Positions 1 to 5,022 of a DNA stretch of 5,022 nucleotides are shown here, in pieces. Origin of the DNA: Paracoccaceae bacterium (GTDB lineage Bacteria; Pseudomonadota; Alphaproteobacteria; Rhodobacterales; Rhodobacteraceae); contig SKWJ01000506.1 of NCBI GenBank assembly GCA_007128995.1, forward strand, positions 1 through 5,022, written 5' to 3'. The notes under the pieces are model-generated. The model was given only the letters and a program-made list of their open reading frames with translations, did no database searches and was not told the origin of the DNA. The position numbers were made by a program, and so were the translations under genes. The stretch's first letter is position 1, and the number at the start of each line of letters is the position of its first letter.

Positions 1-41
1 CACACGGCGGGCGACAAACTCCGACAGGAGCAGCGCCGCCA
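1..41 (-). repeat. Diverged second copy of the modB 3' end, in frame inside modC
   Basis: This stretch aligns without gaps to 540-580 with 35 of 41 bases identical. Mismatches fall at 4, 19, 22, 27, 33 and 37. Both copies are read in the same frame on the minus strand and encode the same 13 residues, AALLLSEFVARRV; every difference is synonymous, at third positions or first positions of leucine codons. Similarity stops abruptly to the right, where ModC Walker B sequence begins (DEPL). The repeat runs off the left edge, so its full length is unknown. Confidence 0.85.
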
Positions 42-519
42 GCGGCTCATCGGCAAGGATAAGCTTCGGCGCTGCAAGAAGCGCCCGTCCAATGGCAACG
101 CGGCTTTTCTCGCCACCCGACAACGCACCGGGACGGCGGGCCAGCAGATGGCCAATGCCCAGCATCTCGACCACGCGCTCCAGACTTTCAGGTTGAGCGT
201 TGCGCGGCGCAAACCAGCGGCCATAGAGCAGGTTCTGCCGGACTGTCAGATGCGGGAACAACCGGCCTTCCTGAAAGACATAGCCGATCCGGCGGCGGTG
301 GGGCGGCAGAAAGCGCCGCGCCGATGTGTCCAGTAGCACCCAATCCCCCGCCACGATCCGGCCTGCATCCGGACGGAACAGACCGGCGACCGCATTGATC
401 AACGAGGTTTTGCCAGATCCAGATGGGCCGAACAGCACCGTCACCCCCGGCGGCGCGCTCAGATCGACATCCAGCTCAAAACCGGGAAAGCTGTGACGCA
501 CTGCAATCTGCAATGTCAT
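1..519 (-). CDS. modC: Molybdate ABC transporter ATP-binding protein ModC, partial, with abnormal join to a ModB-like tail
   Basis: ATPase subunit of the molybdate importer, acting on the cytoplasmic face and driving ModB. The 173 visible residues include Walker A (GPSGSGKT, residues 31-38), the Q-loop glutamine (Q83, in YVFQEGRLFPH), the ABC signature LSGGE (133-137) and Walker B (LILADEP, D157/E158 being the Mg-binding and catalytic acidic residues). The ATG at 517-519 overlaps the modB stop as ATGA, so translation is probably coupled. The oddity is at the end. A normal ModC continues DEPLAALD into the D-loop, H-loop and C-terminal MOP/TOBE region. Here residues 161-173 (AALLLSEFVARRV) are identical to the tail of ModB encoded at 540-578. 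The D-loop aspartate is missing, and the switch histidine is not seen before the window edge. This copy may therefore be a truncated or chimeric modC, with an intact copy possibly lying further left. The family call is certain; whether it functions is not. Confidence 0.9.
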   Translation of the reverse strand, partial: MTLQIAVRHSFPGFELDVDLSAPPGVTVLFGPSGSGKTSLINAVAGLFRPDAGRIVAGDWVLLDTSARRFLPPHRRRIGYVFQEGRLFPHLTVRQNLLYGRWFAPRNAQPESLERVVEMLGIGHLLARRPGALSGGEKSRVAIGRALLAAPKLILADEPLAALLLSEFVARRV

Positions 520-1226
520 GCGCCTGCCACCCGTCTTGCCACGCGGCGGGCGACAAATTCAGACAAGAGCAACGCTGCCATGGCGATAACAACCGCAATC
601 ACAACCAGACGGCTGGCCGCCTCTTGCCCGCCGGGCACTTGCAGGAACGCATAGATCGCAGACGGAATGGTCTGGGTCTGGCCGGGAATGTTGGACACGA
701 AGGTGATGGTCGCACCAAATTCGCCCATCGCCTTGGCAAAGGCCAGAATCGCCCCTGCAATGATGCCGGGCAGAATGAGCGGCAGCGTGACCGTGACAAA
801 CACCCAAGCGCGCGAAGCGCCAAGCGTCGCGGCGGCGGCTTCCAGCTTCGGATCAACCGCCTCGATCGCCAGCCGGATCGCGCGCACCATCAGCGGGAAG
901 GCCATGACAGCGGCCGCCACGGCTGCGCCCGTCCAGCGAAAGGACAGCACGATCCCGAACCACTGGTCAAGGAACTGCCCGACTGTGCCACGCCGTCCGA
1001 AAACGATCAGCAGCAGATACCCGGTCACCACTGGCGGCAGGATCAGCGGCAGATGCACCAGCCCGTTCAACAGCTGCTTGCCCGGAAACTCCCACCGTGC
1101 CAGCGCATAGGCCGTGAAGATCCCCAGTGGCAGACTGGCCAGCGTCGCCCAGAGAGAGACGCGCAGCGACAGCCGAACAGCCTGCCACTCAGCCGGGCCG
1201 AGCCAGTTTGCCCAGTCACTCCACAT
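516..1226 (-). CDS. modB: Molybdate ABC transporter permease ModB
   Basis: Inner-membrane channel subunit of the molybdate importer; it forms a dimer that receives molybdate from ModA and is driven by ModC. The 236-residue length fits the family. The protein has several hydrophobic membrane segments. Among them are residues about 19-42, a segment rich in Leu and Pro at 56-76 (HLPLILPPVVTGYLLL, typical of ModB), one at 100-121, and C-terminal segments near 150-175 and 205-224. The EAA loop that docks on the ATPase is clear at about 129-154 (EAAAATLGASRAWVFVTVTLPLILPG). The ATG is 12 bp after the modA stop and is preceded by GGAGG (1231-1235) with a short 4-nt spacer. The stop overlaps the modC start by 4 bp. 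The last codons (540-580) have a diverged copy at the left edge of the window. Nothing in the protein looks broken. Confidence 0.97.
   Translation of the reverse strand: MWSDWANWLGPAEWQAVRLSLRVSLWATLASLPLGIFTAYALARWEFPGKQLLNGLVHLPLILPPVVTGYLLLIVFGRRGTVGQFLDQWFGIVLSFRWTGAAVAAAVMAFPLMVRAIRLAIEAVDPKLEAAAATLGASRAWVFVTVTLPLILPGIIAGAILAFAKAMGEFGATITFVSNIPGQTQTIPSAIYAFLQVPGGQEAASRLVVIAVVIAMAALLLSEFVARRVARRVAGA
540..580 (-). repeat. modB 3' segment with a diverged copy at 1-41
   Basis: This is the partner of the repeat at 1-41, offset by exactly 539 bp and in the same reading frame. It encodes AALLLSEFVARRV, the last membrane helix end and basic tail of ModB. Here it sits in its natural place, followed by ARRVAGA and the stop. 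Confidence 0.85.
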
Positions 1227-1238
1227 GCGCCCTCCGCA

Positions 1239-2018
1239 TCAGTCGATCACGCTAAAGCCGAACTCCTGCCAGATGGCGCGGGCGGGTTCAGAACTCAGGA
1301 ACTCAAGGAACGCGCCTGCAACTGCGCTTTCGCTCTGCGCCGTGATCGCGGCGGGATAGGTGATTGGCGCGTGGCTTCCTTCAGGAAAAGTCCCGATGAT
1401 GGTTACATTGTCTTCTGCCGCCGCATCGGTGGCATAGACAATGCCCAGTGGTGCTTCGCCCTGTGCCACAAACCCGAGTGCCATACGCACATTGTCCGAT
1501 TGCGCAACCAGCGGCGCTACGTCCTCCCACAACCCCAGTGTGGTCAATGCCTCACGGCCATAGATACCCGCTGGCACAGCCTCGAACAGCGCCATCGACA
1601 GCCGACCACCGTTCAGCAGTCCCACCAGATCAAGGTTCTCGTCAAGGGTTAGGGATCCCGCATCCCTACCATGGCCGATCAGCACAAGCCGGTTGCCAAG
1701 AATGTCGCGGCGCGTTCCGCTCCGCAGGTCGCCCGAGGTTTCGATGGCGTCCATCCAGTCAGTACTTGCCGAGATGAAGATATCGGCTGGCGCACCTTCC
1801 TGGATCTGCCGCGCGAGCGCCGAAGATCCGGCATAGGACATGACCGCTCTGTGACCTGTTTCGGCACTCCAGGCCGCAGCAACCTGATCCAGCGCCGTTG
1901 CAAGACTGGCCGCAGCAAAGACAAGCACATCCTCCGAGGCCGCCCGGTTGGGGACGACCGTCACAGCCATCACAGGCAGCAGAACCAGGCCAGCCTGACG
2001 GACGAAGGAAGACAGCAT
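1239..2018 (-). CDS. modA: Periplasmic molybdate-binding protein ModA
   Basis: High-affinity periplasmic binding protein that delivers molybdate (possibly also tungstate) to ModB/ModC. The 259 residues start with a signal peptide (about residues 1-27, hydrophobic core GLVLLPVMAVTVV, likely cleavage after NRAA). Family motifs follow: VFAAASL (33-39, holding an oxyanion-contacting serine), YAGSSALARQIQEGAPADIFISA (62-84), VPAGIYGREAL, and NVRMALGFVAQGEAPLGIVYATDA, which closely matches the same region of Escherichia coli ModA as I know it. The ATG at 2016-2018 was chosen because GGGGA lies 7 nt upstream and the signal peptide begins there. An in-frame TTG at 2064-2066 would add 16 residues that are not signal-like. 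modA is the first gene of modABC. I saw no Mo-box (ModE site) upstream. Confidence 0.96.
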   Translation of the reverse strand: MLSSFVRQAGLVLLPVMAVTVVPNRAASEDVLVFAAASLATALDQVAAAWSAETGHRAVMSYAGSSALARQIQEGAPADIFISASTDWMDAIETSGDLRSGTRRDILGNRLVLIGHGRDAGSLTLDENLDLVGLLNGGRLSMALFEAVPAGIYGREALTTLGLWEDVAPLVAQSDNVRMALGFVAQGEAPLGIVYATDAAAEDNVTIIGTFPEGSHAPITYPAAITAQSESAVAGAFLEFLSSEPARAIWQEFGFSVID

Positions 2019-2025
2019 GTGCGGG

Positions 2026-2030
2026 TCCCC
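2026..2030 (-). promoter_or_regulatory. Ribosome binding site of modA (decides the start)
   Basis: Read on the minus strand this is GGGGA, with 7 nt between it and the ATG at 2018. It supports that ATG over the upstream in-frame TTG at 2066. Confidence 0.6.
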
Positions 2031-2049
2031 GTTGACATGTTTCCCCGCA

Positions 2050-2079
2050 CCTATCGCAACAATCAACGCTGAGTGGCAA
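2050..2079 (-). promoter_or_regulatory. Possible modABC promoter
   Basis: On the minus strand TTGCCA (2074-2079, -35-like) is followed after 18 nt by GATAGG (2050-2055, -10-like), preceded by TGC as in an extended -10 element. Transcription would start near 2043, giving a short leader of about 25 nt before modA. Only part of the -10 consensus matches, so this is a guess from position and rough fit. The 231-bp gap 2019-2249 otherwise shows no gene and no clear terminator. Confidence 0.3.
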
Positions 2080-2249
2080 GCCTTAACTTTCTTCAGGCCG
2101 TTCCTTCAGACGGGCGTGCAGCGCACCCGGCGGCACATACAAACCGACATTGCAGGCCGCACGATTGTAGTTCAGCAACGTCTTTCCAAACCTTGGGCAG
2201 GCAAGGACATCCGGCAATCAGACCTGTGCACCCCCGGAACGCGTGCCGC

Positions 2250-3449
2250 TCAGGCAGCCCGGCGGCGGCGGGTCCCAAAGGCAAGCATACCAAGCGAGGC
2301 CGTCAACAGCGCCAACGCCGGAGGAAGCGGAACCGGAGTCACGGGCTGCAGGCCGCCAGGAGGTGTGGTGCCGCCTGCATTTGGGTCAGATCCGGGGCCC
2401 GTGCCCGGCAGCCCACCGGGAAGGCCCGGGCCATTGGATGGGGGCGGTGCGCTCAGGCCAAGCACATTGATTTCGCCCAGAATGACCGACGCTGTGGGAT
2501 AGGCGATTGAGAAAGAACTCAACCCCAGGCCAGACGTCGGGCCATCCAGACTTGTCGAACCCCGCGTCACGCACACGCTGCCCACATTGCCACGGCAATC
2601 ACCGACCCGCCAAGATGCCTCGCCGAAGGGGCGGATTGTCAGTCCGGACTCAAAAGTGTTCATCAGCGCGACATCGGCAAGGCCAAGCGTCCAGCGCCCC
2701 TCAAGCGACAGGTCAAGCTGCGTCAGCAGATCAGCCCCGTCCAAGGTGAAAGGCGTGGATGCTGTGGCGCCGCTTTCATGCGTTGCCAACACAAACCCGG
2801 TCAGACCATCGGCGCGGTAGGCTGTGTCGAGATCGAAATTTCCGCCGACTCGTCCGCCGAAGGCCAGCGAAAGCGGGAATGCAGGCGGCAAGAGCGGAAC
2901 GCCGACCCCGGTGAACCGCACGCCAGATGACGCCCGCAAAGTGTCGCCATAGGCCGCCGTCTCGCCTGCCGTCCGCGGCGAGGCTTCCAGACGGAAGGTT
3001 TGTTCAAACGCAGGAACTGCCGGAATATTCAGCGTCGGTACACCTGGTATCCCGGTTGTGATCGGAACGAATGTATAGGCACCATTCGCGCGTGCATCCA
3101 GCGCAGTATCAACCCCGCCCCGCACACCGGGGCTGGACAGCCGCACAGTCGTACCGCGCGCTTCCAGTGTGTCCAGCGTGGTCGAGAATTCGACAGTCAC
3201 ACCCGCAATCACGAACGAGACGAACTGCGCCTCGGTCGCGCGCGCACCGACCTGAAACTTGACCGCAGACGGGCCAAACTCAACCGAGCGCCCCGCCAGG
3301 GCCGCGCCTTGTGCCGGACCAAACAGATTCCCATTCGCAAAATAGGCAAGATTGGCATTGACCGAAACCGTCGATGCGTCCACCGCAGATGCCATTGCCC
3401 CCAGCGCCACGACGACGCTCGCATTGCGCGATAAATTCCAAATACTCAT
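2250..3449 (-). CDS. Secreted VPLPA-CTERM sorting domain protein of unknown function
   Basis: A 399-residue exported protein with a PEP-CTERM-like sorting tail. The N-terminus is a signal peptide (about 1-25, hydrophobic core ASVVVALGAMASA, likely cut after VDA). The body (about 26-330) is rich in Gly, Ala, Thr and Val with alternating hydrophobic residues, suggesting beta structure. Two cysteines at about 285 and 293 could form a disulfide. A Pro/Gly-rich linker (about 331-372) leads to the C-terminal signal: VPLPP (373-377), a hydrophobic helix and RRRRAA at the end. In known systems such tails are recognised and processed by an exosortase (the XrtD type is linked to VPLPA), often for export to the surface or biofilm matrix; no exosortase is in this window. 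The chosen ATG has GGGG 8 nt upstream and starts the signal peptide; the in-frame ATG at 3596 would bury it. I do not recognise the body domain. Confidence 0.9.
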   Translation of the reverse strand: MSIWNLSRNASVVVALGAMASAVDASTVSVNANLAYFANGNLFGPAQGAALAGRSVEFGPSAVKFQVGARATEAQFVSFVIAGVTVEFSTTLDTLEARGTTVRLSSPGVRGGVDTALDARANGAYTFVPITTGIPGVPTLNIPAVPAFEQTFRLEASPRTAGETAAYGDTLRASSGVRFTGVGVPLLPPAFPLSLAFGGRVGGNFDLDTAYRADGLTGFVLATHESGATASTPFTLDGADLLTQLDLSLEGRWTLGLADVALMNTFESGLTIRPFGEASWRVGDCRGNVGSVCVTRGSTSLDGPTSGLGLSSFSIAYPTASVILGEINVLGLSAPPPSNGPGLPGGLPGTGPGSDPNAGGTTPPGGLQPVTPVPLPPALALLTASLGMLAFGTRRRRAA

Positions 3450-3555
3450 TGCAAAAACCCCGGATTCGGAAATACCCTGTGTTGCCCTGAGAATACGATA
3501 TCTTGCCAGTCCGGGAAAGAAAATTTCGCGGCGCAGACCCGAAAATATGCACGTT

Positions 3556-3582
3556 TTGCAACTTGCACGATCATCTTGCAAC
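3556..3582. repeat. Cluster of TTGCA repeats upstream of the VPLPA-CTERM gene
   Basis: TTGCAAC occurs at 3556-3562 and again at 3576-3582, exactly 20 bp apart (about two helical turns). A third TTGCA lies at 3563-3567. Such spacing on one face of the helix would suit a regulator. The motif is short, so chance is possible. Confidence 0.3.
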
Positions 3583-3739
3583 ACAGCGGCCCTCATCGGG
3601 AGGGGGCATCCATGTCATCAACAGAGCCCTCTCCGAAGACCTTTTCCAGACGCCTTGAAGCCTGACTTGATACTGATGCAAACAGGCTGTTTTTGGCCAA
3701 GACCAGAGTTTTTTGGGCAAAACGCGCAAGTCTAAAAGG

Positions 3740-3769
3740 TTGACCTATGCGAAGCATTCACGCTAGCCC
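3740..3769 (+). promoter_or_regulatory. Possible promoter of the SBP gene
   Basis: TTGACC at 3740-3745 matches five of six bases of the sigma-70 -35 box. At 18 nt spacing lies TAGCCC (3764-3769), a poor -10. Transcription would start near 3776, just before the dyad at 3781-3796. Position is good and the -10 is weak. Confidence 0.3.
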
Positions 3770-3780
3770 TTGGGAAGCGA

Positions 3781-3796
3781 TGTGCGAACTCGCACA
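3781..3796. promoter_or_regulatory. 16-bp dyad, candidate operator or leader hairpin
   Basis: The sequence is TGTGCGA-AC-TCGCACA: two perfect 7-bp arms around 2 bp. It ends 24 bp before the ATG of the binding-protein gene and just downstream of the possible promoter. As DNA it resembles a repressor operator; as RNA it could form a 6-bp stem with a tetraloop. It is followed by A residues, not T residues, so it is not an intrinsic terminator for the rightward gene. Confidence 0.45.
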
Positions 3797-3808
3797 AAAA
3801 ACAACCAC

Positions 3809-3814
3809 AGGGAG
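3809..3814 (+). promoter_or_regulatory. Ribosome binding site of the SBP gene
   Basis: AGGGAG with a 6-nt spacer before the ATG at 3821. It fixes the start of the unusual protein at a codon that opens a normal signal peptide. Confidence 0.7.
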
Positions 3815-3820
3815 CGAAAT

Positions 3821-5022
3821 ATGAAACGGCAATTCCTATTGGCCGGGACGTCGATTCTGGTTCTATCGGCAGGGATTACGCCGGTGACAGCGCAAGAGCG
3901 TGTTGCACCAGTGGAGATTTTTACCACGACAGAATCCTACGATCCGATCCGGTATGAGGGCGCGTTCATCATTGCCGAAGCCTGGCGCGAGCTTGGCCTG
4001 GATGTGTCAGTGCGCCCGATGGAATTCAGTACGCTGCTGGACCGCTTCTATTCCGAACAGGATTTTGACGCGACGATCCTTGGCTGGTCGGGCCGGGTGG
4101 ACAGGCTGGACCCACAATTCTTCCTTGGCACGCTGGACAGTCGGCAGGCAGCCCTCGGCGCGAATAATCCCGGCGGATACAACAACCCCGATTACGATGC
4201 CTTGTACGATGCGCAGGGCGCCGAATTCAATATCGAGGCGCGGCGCGATATCGTTCATGAAATGCAGGACCTGTATATGGGCGATGTGCCGGTTGTGGTG
4301 CTGTTTCACCGCGACGAGGTGGTGGCCTATAACAACACCCAGTTCACAAACATGAACGCCATGGCGGGCGAGGGTCTGTATTCGGAATGGGTGCCCATGG
4401 AAGCCCAACCCGTGGCCGATCGCACAACCCTGCGCATCGGTGGCCCGCAGGAACCGGACAATGTGAACCCACTCGCTTCAACCAGCGTCTGGGGCTGGAA
4501 ATGGATGCGCATGTATTATGATCGTCTCGTGCGCCTGTCGCCAGATGTCGAGCCCGTGCCATGGGCGGCGGCCAGCGTCGATCCGGTGGATGATGTCACC
4601 ATCGAGGTCACCCTGCGCGAAGGCATGACCTTCCATGATGGCGAACCCCTCACCGCCGAAGACGTGGCTTTCACCTTCAACTATTACATGGACAGCGAGT
4701 ACAGCTATTTTAACTCCTACCTCGCCCCGATCGACTCGGTCGAGATTACGGGGGATTTGACCGTGCGGTTCAATCTGTCCGAACCGTCCGCACCTTTCGC
4801 AACGATCACGCTCAGCCAGATCCCGATCCTGCCTCAGCATATCTGGTCGGAAATCGACAACCCGCAGGATCTGACGCCAGATCAGATCCCGACTGTCGGG
4901 TCCGGACCCTTTGCATTTGATCGCTATGACCGTGGCGAGTTCATGTCGCTGACCACCAATCGTGACCATTTCCACGCCGACAATATCGCCATCGACGCGC
5001 TGGAATTCCAGATCTTTGCCGA
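3821..5022 (+). CDS. Periplasmic ABC substrate-binding protein, SBP_bac_5 family, with permuted domain order; 3' end outside window
   Basis: Secreted solute-binding protein of the peptide/nickel (DppA/OppA, cluster C) type; the substrate cannot be told. 400 residues are visible and the frame is open to the edge. Residues 1-24 are a signal peptide (cleavage likely after VTA). Residues about 31-190 resemble the part usually found at the C-terminal end of the family: LGLDVSVRPMEFSTLLDRFY (58-77), DFDATILGWSGR (81-92), GYNNPDYDALYDAQ, then VPVVVLFHRDEVVAY. After a short linker (about 194-203), residues from about 204 resemble the normal N-terminal half: LRIGGPQEPDNVNPLAS (204-220), the hallmark LREGMTFHDGEPLTAEDVAFTF (265-286), ILPQHIW and VGSGPF (359-364). 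The order is thus reversed compared with usual family members. It is either a circular permutation or an extra C-terminal lobe fused in front of a full protein; the missing 3' end decides. No transporter permease or ATPase genes for it are visible. Confidence 0.9.
   Translation, partial: MKRQFLLAGTSILVLSAGITPVTAQERVAPVEIFTTTESYDPIRYEGAFIIAEAWRELGLDVSVRPMEFSTLLDRFYSEQDFDATILGWSGRVDRLDPQFFLGTLDSRQAALGANNPGGYNNPDYDALYDAQGAEFNIEARRDIVHEMQDLYMGDVPVVVLFHRDEVVAYNNTQFTNMNAMAGEGLYSEWVPMEAQPVADRTTLRIGGPQEPDNVNPLASTSVWGWKWMRMYYDRLVRLSPDVEPVPWAAASVDPVDDVTIEVTLREGMTFHDGEPLTAEDVAFTFNYYMDSEYSYFNSYLAPIDSVEITGDLTVRFNLSEPSAPFATITLSQIPILPQHIWSEIDNPQDLTPDQIPTVGSGPFAFDRYDRGEFMSLTTNRDHFHADNIAIDALEFQIFA

Larger units (their letters stand above)
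3450..3820. other. Divergent intergenic region, 371 bp
   Basis: No convincing gene lies between the leftward VPLPA-CTERM gene and the rightward binding-protein gene. The region should carry promoters for both. It is noticeably richer in A/T runs than the flanking genes. It holds a cluster of TTGCA repeats (3556-3582), two similar T-rich boxes, GTTTTTGGCCAA (3689-3700) and GTTTTTTGGGCAAAA (3708-3722), a -35-like TTGACC (3740-3745) and a perfect-arm dyad (3781-3796). For the minus-strand gene I found only a weak -10-like TATTCT near 3489-3494 and no good -35. Confidence 0.6.

Noticed and set aside
423..1652. A 409-codon open frame on the plus strand
   Set aside because: It lies antisense to modC, modB and modA, which have clear family motifs. 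Its translation is rich in Arg, Gln, His and Pro, as expected of a shadow frame in GC-rich DNA.
2019..2066. Longer modA starting at an in-frame TTG at 2066
   Set aside because: The added 16 residues are not signal-like and would push the signal peptide inward. The ATG at 2018 has a suitable GGGGA upstream.
2111..2129. Hairpin CGGGTGC-GCT-GCAC(G)CCCG between the VPLPA gene and modA, as a terminator
   Set aside because: The stem contains a bulge and no T-run follows it on the minus strand, so it does not meet the pattern of an intrinsic terminator.
2019..2249. Mo-box (ModE binding site) or molybdenum cofactor riboswitch upstream of modA
   Set aside because: No TATAT/ATATA-type inverted repeat is present and the leader appears too short for a riboswitch. 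I could not see either by eye.
3450..3596. Longer VPLPA-CTERM protein starting at the ATG at 3596
   Set aside because: The extra 49 residues have cysteines and charged residues, and they would place the signal peptide inside the protein. The region also looks like intergenic DNA.
3352..3735. Plus-strand open frame of 127 codons over the intergenic region
   Set aside because: It starts inside the VPLPA-CTERM coding sequence on the opposite strand, lacks an RBS of note and shows no recognisable motif.
4478..4975. Minus-strand open frame of 165 codons
   Set aside because: It lies antisense to the binding-protein gene, whose frame carries hallmark SBP motifs throughout this stretch.

Overview
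The window looks like chromosomal DNA of an alphaproteobacterium, most likely a member of the Rhodobacterales. The GC content is high, a molybdate ABC operon is tightly packed with an ATGA overlap, there is a VPLPA-CTERM surface protein, and there is a large periplasmic peptide-type binding protein. The taxonomic call is an inference from gene content and style, not from a marker gene.

Layout. On the minus strand, reading from 2018 down to 1, is modA-modB-modC: the periplasmic molybdate-binding protein, the membrane permease and the ATPase. modA and modB are complete. modC starts normally and carries Walker A, the Q-loop, the ABC signature and Walker B. Directly after DEPLAAL, however, its reading frame runs into a second, diverged copy of the 3' end of modB (1-41 matches 540-580, with only synonymous differences). 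The D-loop and whatever follows are therefore not those of a normal ModC. Also on the minus strand, upstream of modA and separated by 231 bp, is a 399-residue secreted protein (2250-3449). It has an N-terminal signal peptide, a Pro/Gly-rich linker and a C-terminal VPLPx-helix-RRRR sorting tail of the exosortase type.

A 371-bp divergent intergenic region (3450-3820) holds a possible promoter, a 16-bp dyad just upstream of the rightward gene, and a cluster of TTGCA repeats. The plus strand then carries a secreted ABC substrate-binding protein of the SBP_bac_5 (DppA/OppA, cluster C) family, running off the right edge. Its domain order is unusual. The part that normally forms the C-terminal half of this family comes first, right after the signal peptide. 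The part that normally forms the N-terminal half follows. It is either circularly permuted or carries an extra copy of the C-terminal lobe.

How the genes work together: ModA, ModB and ModC would form one molybdate importer. The VPLPA protein and the SBP are separate transcription units, and nothing in the window links them functionally to molybdate uptake. The two most unusual points, the modC/modB junction and the permuted SBP, both lie at a window edge and can be settled by reading the flanking sequence.
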